Positions 31,639-42,596 of a stretch of DNA of 64,000 nt are shown here, piece by piece. Location: NCBI GenBank assembly GCA_029876055.1, contig CM056878.1, positions 1,674,001-1,738,000 of the forward strand. Direction: 5' to 3'. The DNA comes from Madurella fahalii. Taxonomy: Eukaryota > Ascomycota > Sordariomycetes > Sordariales. Under the pieces are notes generated by a model. The model was given only the letters and a program-made list of their open reading frames with translations. It was not told the origin of the DNA and did not search any database. Position 1 is the stretch's first letter. Each line of letters begins with the position of its first letter. A program made the position numbers and the translations under genes.

Positions 31639-34600
31639 ATGGTAAGCCCGTCCAGTGCGCTTCTGCTCTTCGATCCGATAATCTTAGGCTAACCTACTAC
31701 TGCACCCAACCCGCCAGCCCGACCCGACCAAGGCCGCGCATTACCTGCAACAGCTCGATGGTGCTCGCTGCGATGAGAACTGGGATGCCGTGCCCGAGCT
31801 GATCCGCAAGGTGCGGAAGCATGCTCCGGAGCGGGCATGTACGTCCTCTTTCCTCCCGATCAACCCCTTAAGCCCCTTACCCCCCCCCCTAAAGCCGAGG
31901 CGCCCTTCTAACAGTCTCCCGCCCTCCCCACAATAGGCCTCGCCCTAACCGCCGAGATCGAACACTCGATCGCCAAAGCCAACCTCAAGGCGCCGCAATC
32001 CACCAACGACAGTAACGCCCACGACGCCGCCAACCTCGACGCCTCCGCCCAGCTCCCCGCCCTCATCTCCGCCCTCGAAGCCGAGAACTCCCACCCAGAA
32101 GACCGTTTCCAAGCCCGCGTGTGCGCCGGCTGGCTGCTGTGGGTGGTGCGCGAGTACTCGGCCGCGCTGGCGCGGCTCCCGCCGGCGGCCAGCCTCCTGG
32201 AGGAGGAGAACACCGCGGCGGCAGACAACGCCGGCGGCGGCGTGGCCTCGTCGTCTTCGTCGGCGCAATGGACCAAGGTGTGCGCGCTCAAGGCGGCCTA
32301 CCTCCGCGCCAACTGCCTCGCGCGCGACGGGCACCGTCACGGCGCCCTCCAGGCCTTCGAATCGGCCCTCCCCGCCCTCGGGAGCGTCTGGGCGGCTGGG
32401 CCCGCGGGGGCGCCGAAGCAGATGAGGTACTGGGCCGAGCTGTTCCTGACCGAGTATTGTATGCTGTTTAGCCAGGCGGTGCGGGATGGGGCGCGGTCGT
32501 TGAGGGAGGGGGACTGTCTGGCCTGTTTCCGGACCTGGGCGAGGTATTGGGGCGGCGCGGCTGGTGGCGGGGTGGACGGGGTTGGGGGGTACGGGTTTCG
32601 CGGGTCGGTGCCCAGGCGCCAGGTCTGGGCCGAGTATTACTTTGCTGTGTCGGAGATTCTGCAGGGGGACCTGCCGTTTCCTGCTAGTGGGTACGCTGTC
32701 GTGACTACTGGCAATGAGTCGGGGAACTTGTCGGCGAGGAGCCAGCTGAGGGCTGAGTTGAAGAGGGTCGAGGTGGTCTATCAGGGGTTGTTGTTTGCCG
32801 AGACGAAATTCCCCAGGGCGGACGAGGAGAGGGCCGAGGTGGAGGACTTTGTGAACCGGCTAATGCAGAACTGGACCATTTTGAATGGGCGGGGATGGAA
32901 GGAGTATGATCTTGGTGCTGGCGGGAGGGAATTGCTCTGTCGTGGGACGCTGGACACGCTGTATGGTGCCGCGGCCAAGACATACCACTCCACGGCCATC
33001 TTGAGGCATCTGTTCAAGGTGCATCTTGCCGTGGCCGAGTTTGATCTGGCCTTTATGTCATTTGACTCTTGGTTCGAGCTCGTCAAGAAGGGCAAGGCCA
33101 GAGTGGAAAAGACAGGCCACCAGGAGCCGGCGCTGGATGATGATGCAACTGTGCTGGAGACGATTTCGGCTTGTATTGCAGCTCTCTGCCGGTACGGCGG
33201 CAGGGAAGCGGCGGAGAAAGCACGCCATCTGGCGTCGAAACTCGAAGACATGGTCGAGAAATTGGAGAGCGGCGACTCGGACAGCGCCGATCACGCGACT
33301 CCTAGGGACGAGGTGCCGCCCGGCGTTCTGGCGCTGGCGTGGCAGTCGATCGGACTGGCACATGCCCAGTGGGCTCGCATGACGTACGAGTCCGAGTCTC
33401 GAGCATCGTTTCAGGAGAAGGCGATTCAGTGCCTGCGGAGATCGCTGTCCTCGGAGTATGGCCATCCAGTGGACGTCAGGGGCGTGTTTGCCCTCGGAGT
33501 CTTGTTAGCCGAGCAGCGTAAGCTGTCGGCGTCGATCGAGCTGGTCAAGACGTCCCTCCTCGCCGAGAGGACGGGCAAGGAAAGTCAAGAGCTGCGCAAT
33601 GGGCTCTACTGGCGGGAAAGATCACTCATACCCCTCTGGCATCTCCTGGCGCTGATGCTCAGCGCTCGGCAGGAGTACGTCATGGCTGCCCGGGCTTGTG
33701 AGGGCGCTATTGAGCAGTTTAAGGATCCGTATGTCCTCTTTGGGAGTAGACACCTGAATGCGACATACCGGAGCGAGCACCTGAACGAGGCAGGAATCAA
33801 GGACGAGAAAGCGGGCGGTGACGGTCTTGTGGATGAGATGGACGACTACGAAAAGGAGAGCATCCTGCAGATTAAGATAACGCAGCTCGCCATTCTCGAA
33901 CTGGTCGAAGGCCCGGCGGTCGCGGTCAACGCCAGCGCCGAGTTGCTCACCCTGTTCCCAAGATTGTTTGGTGACTTGGAACAAAAACTCGAACTCAGCA
34001 AGGCCGAGCCGCCCAAAAGCTCAGCCGCTACGCTCCGCAGCCTGAGGGGCAGCGTGTTCGGCGGCCGGTCGGACAAGGCGTCACGCCCTAGGCAGAGCGT
34101 TGCTAATGCCGGCGAGAAACTAGCGACGATCCCGTCCCGGCCGCAGACCACGCAGACGGTCCAGAGCGTTGGGACGGCTACATTAACCTCACAGCCCTCC
34201 AACGAGCAGTCCATTGACCCCCATTCGAGTCGTAGATCCGTCAAGTCTGAGAACACGAAGAGGAGCCGGAACAGCCTTCGAAAGCGGGACAGGAGCGGTA
34301 GCCGGCCACGGGCACGCAGCAGCGGAGGCCCTCCAGTTCCGCCGCTAGACGGGGACCGGTACTTTACCGCGTTCGATGCGCCGGCACCGGTGTCTCTAAG
34401 CCACGGGGTGTCTGATGTCTCGTCACGCTCCGGTACCGCCATGGCGATGGCTGTTGGGCAGGTCGGATCGTTCGTGCCGTTGCTGCCGTACGTACAGTTC
34501 TCGGCCGAGCATAAAACAAGACGGAGGAAAGGGGTCCTCGTCAAGGTGTGGCTTGCCATTGCAGGGTACTACCGCCGGGCTGGTCTGCTCGATGATTCCC

Positions 34601-35450
34601 AAAAGGCAACTGCCGAGGCCCAACAGATTGTGCAGAGCTTGGAGGTGGACGTCGCGAATGACGCGTCCGAGTCGCTGTCCGTGCGGCAGGCTGGATGGGG
34701 AATGGAGAAGAGCGTCGAGGAGGTTTGGGCGGATGTCTGGGCCGAGGTATGTCGCATTGCCAATTCAGATAGGCGGATCGATGGGGTGGCTAACTAAACT
34801 GTCTGCAGAGAGGAAACTTATCACTTGCGCGCGAGAAGCCATACCAGGCGCGCGCCGAGTTCGAGGCAGCACTGACTCACTTCCCAGACCATCCGGCTGC
34901 CATCGTCGGGCTCTCTAATATCCTCATGGACATTTATTCGGAGAAGCTGCTTCCCCCGCCGGCCGTACCGGGACTGGATCTCAGCGGGCCGTCACTAAAC
35001 GACGACAACCCTCTTGTTACTGATGCGCGCGCCACCCTCATTGTGCATAAGGAGGACAAGTTCCCTTCATTGCCATCAGAGCCGCTCGGCTTAGGAACGT
35101 CAAAACCAAAGACGAAGAAGACAGCAAGCGCGGAGCCATTCGGGCACCCACCCACATCGCCCGCGTCGGCACTCCTCGGCCCGCAGCTGCCGCCCCCTCA
35201 CAAGGCCACATCGCTCCCGCTGAATGACAGGCTCGCGGCCCGGGACCGTGCGCACGGGCTCCTATCGGGGTTGACGAAGCTGGGGAGCGGATGGAACTAC
35301 TCGGAGGCGTGGCTCGCGCTGGCGAGGGCGTACGAAGAGAGCGAGCAGGTGGAGAAGGCGCGGGATGCACTGTGGTGGTGCGTGGAGCTGGAAGATGGAA
35401 GAGGGGTGAGGGAGTGGAGCATTGTAGGGGCGGGAAGTTATATCCTATAG
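31639..35450 (+). CDS. ypp1: YPP1/TTC7-like TPR protein
   Basis: YPP1 (TTC7 in animals) with Efr3 anchors the phosphatidylinositol 4-kinase Stt4 at the plasma membrane. Four exons (31639-31641, 31718-31838, 31937-34746, 34809-35450) join in phase into 1191 residues. Exon 1 is only the ATG, followed directly by GTAAGC; the branch point GGCTAACC and the acceptor CGCCAG lead into PDPTKAAHYLQQLDG. The N-terminal helical region continues with ENWDAVPELIRKVRKHAPE. TPR-like repeats occur throughout, for example LAREKPYQARAEFEAAL, and WSYSEAW-type repeats at the end (WNYSEAWLALARAYEES). A Ser/Arg-rich disordered loop near residues 730-840 resembles the variable loop of fungal homologues. Family assignment rests on architecture and these motifs. 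Confidence 0.85.
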
Positions 35451-35768
35451 ACTTGGAACTTGGTAATGCTATAGTAGTGAATGCCGCTGCGACGTTTATA
35501 TTCTAATAGACAGAGAGGTACAGTATTCGTTATCAACAGCTGCCCAAATAATAGATCAATTCAGGAGCTGATACATATTCTCTTGGGTGGATTTGTCCAA
35601 TGAGAATTCAAGATGGCTGTAGGTTTATTCCCCACTCTTTCCATACCTTTGGCAACCTCACATGAGCGAGCGTCACTCACTCAGTCACTCACAACCTCAG
35701 CCAACCCGACTAGACACCACCCACATATTTTACCAAACACCCCCATCATACCAGAAAAATATCACCCA
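35451..35768. promoter_or_regulatory. Short tandem intergenic region upstream of DHFR
   Basis: About 320 bp lie between the YPP1 stop and the proposed DHFR start. The frame of DHFR is open upstream to an ATG at 35613. The extra residues (Thr/Ser/His/Pro-rich) look like translated leader and are not typical of the enzyme. Confidence 0.4.
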
Positions 35769-36482
35769 ATGAAAATGCCCTCCCCTCCACCGCTGGATCT
35801 CACCCTCGTCCTCGCCGCGACCCGGGACATGGGCATCGGCCGCAACGGCACCCTCCCCTGGACCGGCCTGAAAAAGGAGATGGCCTACTTTGCCCGGGTC
35901 ACCAAGCGCCTGCCCGGGGCTCTCCAGAACCGCCAGGCCGCCCAGAACGCAGTCATCATGGGCCGCAAGACGTGGGAGAGCATCCCCCCGCGCTTCCGCC
36001 CCCTCGCCGGGCGGTTGAACGTGGTTGTCTCGCGGAGCCAGACGCCCCAGGCGATATTGGCTGGGGACAAAGACAAGGACAAGGAGAAGGAGAAGGAGAA
36101 GGAGAAGGAAGGGGGTGTGATGGTGGCCAAGTCGTTGGAGGAGGCGGTGGAGTACCTTGGGCGGCTGTGGGATGGCGATGGCCATGGCGATGGTGAGGGC
36201 CAGAGGTTGGGGAGGGTGTTTGTCATTGGCGGTGCGCAGATTTACGGGGCTGCGCTGGGGATGAAGGCGGAGGCCAGGAGAATCCTGCTCACGAGGGTGA
36301 GGAGCGAGTTCGAGTGTGATACATTCTTCCCGTTGAGGTTAGACGAGAAGGACGGGGACGGGGGATGGAGGAGGGCGGGCCAGGCGGAGATGGATGCGTG
36401 GGTTGGGGAGGAGGTGCCGAGGGGCGTGCAGAGCGAGGCGGGGACGGAGTATGAGTTTGAGATGTGGGAGAGGATAGATTGA
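35769..36482 (+). CDS. Dihydrofolate reductase
   Basis: This enzyme reduces dihydrofolate to tetrahydrofolate with NADPH, needed for thymidylate and purine synthesis. The single exon gives 237 residues from the Met at 35769; the Met at 35775 is equally possible. Conserved elements appear in order: LVLAATRDMGIGRNGTLPW (substrate and cofactor loop), VIMGRKTWESIP (NADPH binding), RLNVVVSRSQTP, FVIGGAQIYGAAL (GG motif), and RILLTRVRSEFECDTFFP. Between the third and fourth elements there is a charged insert of alternating Lys with Asp or Glu, encoded by an AAGGA(C/G) repeat at about 36069-36110. A second short Gly/Asp/His repeat follows (DGDGHGDGEG). Both should lie in a surface loop. Otherwise the length fits fungal enzymes. 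Confidence 0.93.
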   Translation: MKMPSPPPLDLTLVLAATRDMGIGRNGTLPWTGLKKEMAYFARVTKRLPGALQNRQAAQNAVIMGRKTWESIPPRFRPLAGRLNVVVSRSQTPQAILAGDKDKDKEKEKEKEKEGGVMVAKSLEEAVEYLGRLWDGDGHGDGEGQRLGRVFVIGGAQIYGAALGMKAEARRILLTRVRSEFECDTFFPLRLDEKDGDGGWRRAGQAEMDAWVGEEVPRGVQSEAGTEYEFEMWERID

Positions 36483-36582
36483 GGGACGGTGGTGTTGCAA
36501 AATGAGTTGCCTTCGTCGTACAATTTCTCTAGATTGGGTTGTTAACAGGACAGAGGTGTTTTACACAATTATACATGGCCGG

Positions 36583-37630
36583 CTACGGGCGACTCTTGGC
36601 CTCGCCTGGCTTGCCGATGATCCCGGCCTGCTCAAAGGCCGTCCGCATCGCCCCTGAGGGCACGTCCACAGACTTGAACTCGTCGATCACGGACCGCACG
36701 ATCGCCTTCTCTCCCTCGGCCTCGACCGCCTCGTTGGGCATGTCCCCCAACTGGGCCAGCCCAGCCCGCATCCAGCTCACCACGGCCGCCAGAACTCTTA
36801 CGTCAACGTCCTCGGATGCCTTGAACAGGTTCCGCCACACAGCCGACGCCAGCACGGCGTCTCCTTTGACCAGCCCCTCATCGTAGGCCAGAATCAGGCC
36901 GCGCCACTGTACAAAAAGGTCCTTGAGATATTGCTGGCGAATCATGCGCGATGACAAGTCGTGCACTAGCTCCATCTTGGCCTCGGCCTGGTAGAAGAAG
37001 TGGTTGACCAGTTGGGCCTGCCAGGCCTGTTGCGAGACTTTGTCTAGGCAGCGGAAGCGGACTACGAGGAGATACATGTGTAGCATGGTAACGTGGGCCC
37101 AGGTGCTAAATGTCGGGAGGAGGGAGAGATCTGGAGTTTAACGGAGCCGGTTTAGCCACATGCGAAAGAGGAAGAGAAGTTGGGGTTGACCCACCATTGT
37201 GCCACTCGCCGCCCTTGCTAACACCAATCTCCTCCCCATCCACCGTTGTCTTTAATGTCCCCGCCTTGCGATCCGCCGCCTCAATTACGTAGTCTGCTTG
37301 GGCGGCGCATGCTTTGTACAGGCGCTCGGTCGCCGCGTAGATGTAGTAGTTGCTCCTCTGAGCCCCGAGGCTTTGGACGACGCGGCCTACTATGAGCTTC
37401 TTCAGGTCGAGCTTTTGCCTAGGCGATGGCGTGTGGAGGGCTCTTCGGGCGGTTCGTCTTGGATTACTGTTAGGCGTCGCCGCAAGTAACGACAGCGATG
37501 TCGAGGGGATAGCCATGCCGGCGCATATGGACGAGGGCGAGTGGACGTTGTGGAAGAGATTCTGCCGCAGAGGCGCCCCTAACCTCCGCGGCAGCAAGCC
37601 GAGGCTTGCGCTACAGCTTGAGCAGGCCAT
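36583..37630 (-). CDS. cbp3: Ubiquinol-cytochrome c chaperone CBP3, mitochondrial
   Basis: CBP3 binds the mitochondrial ribosome with CBP6 and assists synthesis and assembly of cytochrome b into complex III. Exons 37630-37195 and 37130-36583 join in phase across a 64-nt intron, giving 327 residues. The N-terminus is basic with Ser/Arg/Ala and fits a mitochondrial presequence; an alternative start is the Met at 37516. The conserved chaperone domain follows: ATERLYKACAAQADY, then LPTFSTWAHVTMLHMYLLVV, then LVNHFFYQAEAKME, SSRMIRQQYLKDLFVQWRG and LAYDEGLVKGDAVLASAVWR. These blocks match the ubiquinol-cytochrome c chaperone family over its full length. The acceptor at 37131-37132 was chosen because it restores the expected LPTFSTWA segment. 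Confidence 0.92.
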
Positions 37631-39147
37631 TTGGTGGGCGGTGTCTGGAATGAACGAGGCCGACGTAGCTCATGTCGCAGAGCTCATCTCACAGAGCTCG
37701 TCTTCGTCTAAAAATGGTTATCTAGAAGACGCGATAAGGGTTAGGGTTGCCTTGATCGTGGCATCAAGTAGAGCGAATACGACGTCCTAGGAAGCGCAGA
37801 AGAGAACGTTTGTGCCATAAAAAGACCGTTATTGCCTCTTTCTATCACTTACGACCATACCTACTGGGAGACTCATGATCCTATTTTCACATAAGTGGGG
37901 AAAACGGAAGCCACCTCTGTAGGGCCCACCATTGAACAAGTATCTACGAGGCCGATGCCTAACCATCCGTAGCTTCCACAATGCTGTGGCATAAGAACAG
38001 AGGGAGATTCACCGAGGGGTTTCAGATTTGGCACCACTCCCTAAAGTATAAAAATAAATCAGATATTCGATTCGAACTCGAGACCTTAAGCTTATCTACC
38101 CAAAAAAATTCGTCTCTTTGATGGTCCTGCACAGGACATGTAAGCCAACTTGACCACGAAGGTCCGTAGACGATCGGAGTAGCTACATTCTTTCCTATAT
38201 ACCTTATAACGTAGGTGGGCCCAGCTTCTCTCATTCCTCGGCGGCCTACAGTAATTCCTTGACCTTAGCACGGCGACCGAAACCTGTCAAGGTTCAGCGC
38301 CCACTCTACTCCTCACCTCTGACTGCATCGCCTTGCCGTTGGGAGGTGAGACATACGGCCACTGAAATGTTGTCTTAAGTCCGCGGGTGGCCTGTCTTTC
38401 CGGCGTCAGATGCATCCCATTTTCCGGAACTCATCATCCTATTTCTTGGACTCCAGGGCACCCAAATTCGGCATACTTTACACCTACGACTAGGCACATG
38501 GGAAACCTCGGGATCCCGTCCGCTCTCCCCTAGATAAACCAGTAAGGGCCAGATTAGTAGTTGGGTCGGTGACGACCAGCGAATCCCTGGTGCTGTATGT
38601 TCTTTTTTTTTTTTTTTTTTTCGAGGCTGTATCCGAAATATCTCCAGCCGTCGACCTATGAGAGCGAAAGTCTCTAGAGTTTCGTTGGCAGAAGCAATCG
38701 GGATAGACCCGTGGTGAAGAGGTGAATAGGTGAAGCTTTTGTTCATGGGCGAGAACAAGCGCCTGAATAGTGCGGACGGTATGGTTAAAGTGGGGATAGC
38801 ACGGTATGCTCCCGCTCGATAGATTCTGTATTCTGTATCCTATCTTTTGGCTAGCTTGCCTAAGTGCATGGTAACTCTGTGGGCTCTGCCTTCTGCCCGG
38901 TAGCTTAGATGCGGCAAAGACGTATATACATATCTGTAGCCTCGGACAGAGCAGTAATGCCCAGCGCTGAGTACCGGTCTAACGGTGCGCGCTCGCGTCA
39001 GAGTTCCGAATCATTCAGAATCCAACTCTATCATCAAGTTTGATGGTTCCGCAGCACAGGGGAGTGAGCCATCCAAGGTATATTCCATCTTCTCAGGCCG
39101 GGTTGATGGCAACATAGCTTGTTCATCACCTAATGGACCAGAGAGCC
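37631..39147. other. AT-richer intergenic region with a tRNA-like element
   Basis: About 1.5 kb holds no supported gene. It contains a telomere-like GGGTTAGGG at 37738-37746, about 110 bp upstream of CBP3, a tRNA-like element at 38050-38165 (listed separately) and a T run at about 38605-38622. Frames are short and interrupted. Confidence 0.5.
38050..38165 (-). repeat. tRNA-like / SINE-like element with A box and B box
   Basis: On the minus strand TGGTCAAGTTGG (38145-38156) matches the Pol III A-box consensus TRGYNNANNNG, and GTTCGAATC (38069-38077) matches the B-box consensus GWTCRANNC exactly. Between them is a perfect hairpin, GTCCTGTGCAGGAC (38124-38137). The spacing of the boxes is 79 nt, as in a tRNA with an intron. 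The T-stem does not pair, so it is not a normal tRNA. A tRNA-derived SINE or decayed tRNA is the best guess. Confidence 0.35.
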
Positions 39148-40860
39148 TCACCCGCTTACCAGCTGGCTGGGCGGATAACTCGTCGTCTTCTCCAGCTCCC
39201 CGGTAGCAGCAGGTTTATCGTTAGCCACACCATCTCTGCTCCTCTTCACGTCTTTATCCTCCGCCTTTCCAACTTCCATCTCGGCCGCCATCCTCTTCTT
39301 CTCTTTCTTGCTCGGTTGCACCGCCCCTTTAGCCATAGCCTCTTTGGGAAGCGGCCGGATGATGGGTTGGACAACCCACCACGGGCGTTTGCACTCGCGG
39401 ATGGCGCGTGCCGAGCTCTCCGGGTCGTCCTCCGGCTCCTCCTTCCCAGCTTCAGCGGCAAGAGTATCCTCTTCGACGCTTTTCCCATCGGTCCGCTCAT
39501 AGTCAAGCAGACCCTCGGCGACCTTCTTCTCTACTAGCCTGCAGATGGCCTCATACGTCTCCATATCCCCCGTCCGCACGCTCGCAAGTGCATCCCGCAC
39601 ATCGTGGTGGCGCGCGACAAAGTGCCGCAGGAGGTGGAACAGATGCGGTTGCATGGCGGCAAAGTTGGTCGAGTGCAGCGCCGGGTTCTCCCTCGCCAGT
39701 TCGTTCTTGCGCTTCTTGGGCTTACCGGCCTTTCCCCCTCCCCCTTGCGACCGCATGCCTGGTAGCACAATCTCTTCGTCCATCCAGGCCGTGTCGTCGC
39801 CCGGTTCGAAGAGCGGTCTCCTCGCTGGCGGCGGAACCCCGAGGACGTACTGGTGGAGGATGTCGAGGTAGCGGCGGAAGACTTCGTCGACGCGCCAGCC
39901 GCCTCTGCCGTCTTTGCCGTGCCAATAGCCGCGGACTTTTTGGTCGGCCGGCGGGGGCGGGGCGAAGATGGCCGGGTTGCTTAGGTTGCCTTCGGCGCTC
40001 ATGACGCCGTCTGCTCCGGTGGCGGCGAGGCACTTCTCGAGGTCACCGTGCTGGAGTATGTTGCCGTTTGCGAAGAGGACGGTTTCGGGAGGGAGGTTGT
40101 CGCGTAGGTAGCGGATCATTTCCCAGTCTGCGAGGCCGGTAAGGTGTCCCTTTTGCTCGCGGCGACGTCCGTGGACCGTCAGAATGCTCGCCCCGGCGCT
40201 CAGGACGTTCTGCGCGTACTTGAGCGTCGCCTCTTTTGTGTCTAGGATTCGGATCTTTGCGGTGACGGGGATATCAAGGTTCTCGTGGAGGGTGTTGATC
40301 AGCTTGTATATCAACTCCTGGTCCTCCTGCAGAAAGGAGCCATAGTGCCCCGCCTTTGCGATGCCCTGCGGGCAGCCCAGGTTGAGATCGACGGCGTCGC
40401 AGTACGGCGCGGCATGTCTTGCAGCATTGAGGAGAAGCTGTGGATCGTTTGCGCAAAATTGTACGAAGAGGGGCCGGTCGATGGCGGGGTTGCCGTCGAG
40501 GAAGGGGACATCGGAGCCGGGCTTTGTCGGTTGGAACTGTTGCATGCGGTATTTCGGGTGGTCGGCGAAGAGCTTGGAATGAAACATGGGAGAGTAGGCA
40601 AGGAGGCTCGGCTTTTCCGACTCGGTCATGAACGATCGCGACAGCATCCGCCAGGCCTAACAGAGTCACGGCGAGGTTAGTCTCCCGAATCCCCCCGCCA
40701 GAAAGCCCCCAACCCTTCTTGCACTCACAAATTCAGACTGGTTCACCATCGGCGCCACGATATATTTCGGTGAGCCGATACTCTCGTAAAACGCGCGGCC
40801 ATGCAGCTTCGGCCTCCGCAAAACCGCGGGGACCTCTTTCGCGGTCTCGTCCGAGGCCAT
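39148..40860 (-). CDS. dus1: tRNA-dihydrouridine synthase DUS1
   Basis: This FMN-dependent enzyme reduces uridines in the tRNA D-loop; yeast Dus1 acts at positions 16 and 17. Exons 40860-40729 and 40656-39148 join in phase across a 72-nt intron into 546 residues. The TIM-barrel shows the family motifs: YIVAPMVNQSEFAWR at the N-terminus, RPLFVQFCANDP, AVDLNLGCPQGIAKAGHYGS with the catalytic Cys139, PVTAKIRI, LTVHGRRREQKGHLTG, and VLFANGNI followed by ATGADGVMSAEGNL. A helical C-terminal domain and a charged tail of about 100 residues extend beyond the barrel, with basic and acidic patches (KKEKKRMAAE). The junction SEF|AWR lies in a conserved segment, which supports the splice model. Confidence 0.94.
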
Positions 40861-42596
40861 CTTGAATTGTGGCCGTCGACCGGCGGGCCACAGCCACGCA
40901 ACCGACGAGCGGAGGCCACCTAGGATACCGGGCGCCAGCGTATCTCGTGTCGGCGCCGGGGGGAGCGGCAGGTAGCTCTCTGAGCAACAAAAATCCAGCC
41001 AAGGCTAGCCCGAGAACGACCCAAGACCGCAATACCGCATTTACTATCTATCGTCAAAAAGATAAGGGAAAAAAAAAAAAAAAAAGTACCACTCTCCTCC
41101 GCCTTGCTGCAAGGCTGAGGAAACAAGAGCTCCACCACCCCATGATTGGCTCTGCTCCTTTCCCAATGCGGGATGATGCAACAAGCCTGCAAGGGTCTAC
41201 CATTCGGGTCCTCGGGGCCGCGAAAGCACAGTTAAACCCACCTCCTCGTTCACACGGTGCTCAGTACGGGTGCTCTAATTCCCAAACCCCACGCTGGGAT
41301 GGAGTTCGTGTGCTCGTATCCAAAGACCTCGTGGCGCCATCAGCATGGATCCGCCCCTCCAACCCCAAAACCATCCGAACCATGAGGAACCGCCTTTTTT
41401 ACCTTTCCACCCCGCCTCGCTTATAGCGGTATGTAGCAGTGTGTGGACGTCGCTTCGAGAAGGTTCACCGCCCGACCTCCTCCCACGCTGGCAACAGGCA
41501 GAACGCACGTCACCTGGCCTCCCCCTCGTATACACGTACGGGGTTTGCATGCCCGTTTTTAGCCCCCGAAAGGCCGTTGGAAGGTGGAGTGCATTTAGTG
41601 CTTCGGCAGAAAAATTGCCAACCCAGCGGCGAACTCGATACATCCCGCACCGTTACACGAAAGAATGACACCTAACTCGGAGCATGCACGAACGAACCTT
41701 CGAGACCCGTCTATGCTTATATATCATCATTCAGAAAATCCCCTAGCGTAGTAACAACGCCTGCTTGTTATGTAGACTAGGCATACGTATTAACGACGGC
41801 AACGACGGCATCGACAAAAAAACGACGGCTGTGGCAGCGATGACTATGTAGAGAACCATAAACAACCCAAAAATAAGGAGCACAGAGGCAACGGAGACAA
41901 GATAAACAAACGAGAGAGCAACCAGAATTAAGCCCCCCAATCGAACAGCCCCCGACATTGACATCGTGAGGAACCTTTTTTTGCCGCTTGAAATGAGGGA
42001 AAAGAAAAAACAAAAATGAAAGAAATAACATTGTCCTGCGAGACACGCTCATAGCTGCTGCGTTCTCGATGCCGATTGTCTGATCAAATGGTTGCGGGTC
42101 TCGTTGGACCATTTGACCGCCGCTCGCTGTAGGAGAGAAGAACCCTTCCGAGTTATGCTCCATGCTGTTCTCCGTACCAAAGCCCTGTAGCCGGGACCCG
42201 TCCACCAAGCTCTATCGCCCTCTGGCGTCGGCTCTTCGCCGTCTCATCCCCACATATCCCACCATCATCTCCTCCGACATTCGTCATTCCCACCCGGTAT
42301 GGCGTCCTATGACAGCAGTCGACCAAATGACGTTTTGGCTGGCGCTAAAGGAAAGAGACAAGACCAACTCGGTTTCTGCTGTGCGTAATTAAAATCGGGG
42401 GTGCTGTGGTGTGCAAGATTCTAGCCGCAAAAAGCTGTCAAGATCGATGTGAAAAACGCCGCGACACCTTACTATGCTGACCCTAAAACGCCTCGGAGAT
42501 GTGAATCCCGATCAAATACACGATGGGGTTCTCGCTGACCCTGTATGGAAAAAGAAAGGAGCCGAGAGATGCAGTTTCGGACTGTGACTCTGATCG
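40861..42596. other. Intergenic region with a possible small membrane-protein ORF
   Basis: About 1.7 kb between the DUS1 start and the end of the Bni4-like gene. A run of A lies at about 41070-41085, in the DUS1 promoter. The only frame with character is the hydrophobic one at 41743-41964, listed separately. Confidence 0.5.
41743..41964 (-). CDS. Possible small hydrophobic protein
   Basis: This frame encodes 73 residues. Residues 7-52 are almost entirely hydrophobic (LGGLILVALSFVYLVSVASV, then VLLIFGLFMVLYIVIAATAV), enough for one long or two close membrane segments, followed by a short basic tail. I do not recognise a family. The DNA here is T-rich on the coding strand, which by itself tends to produce Leu, Val and Phe, so the frame may be accidental. 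No neighbouring exon could be joined convincingly. Confidence 0.2.
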   Translation of the reverse strand: MSMSGAVRLGGLILVALSFVYLVSVASVLLIFGLFMVLYIVIAATAVVFLSMPSLPSLIRMPSLHNKQALLLR

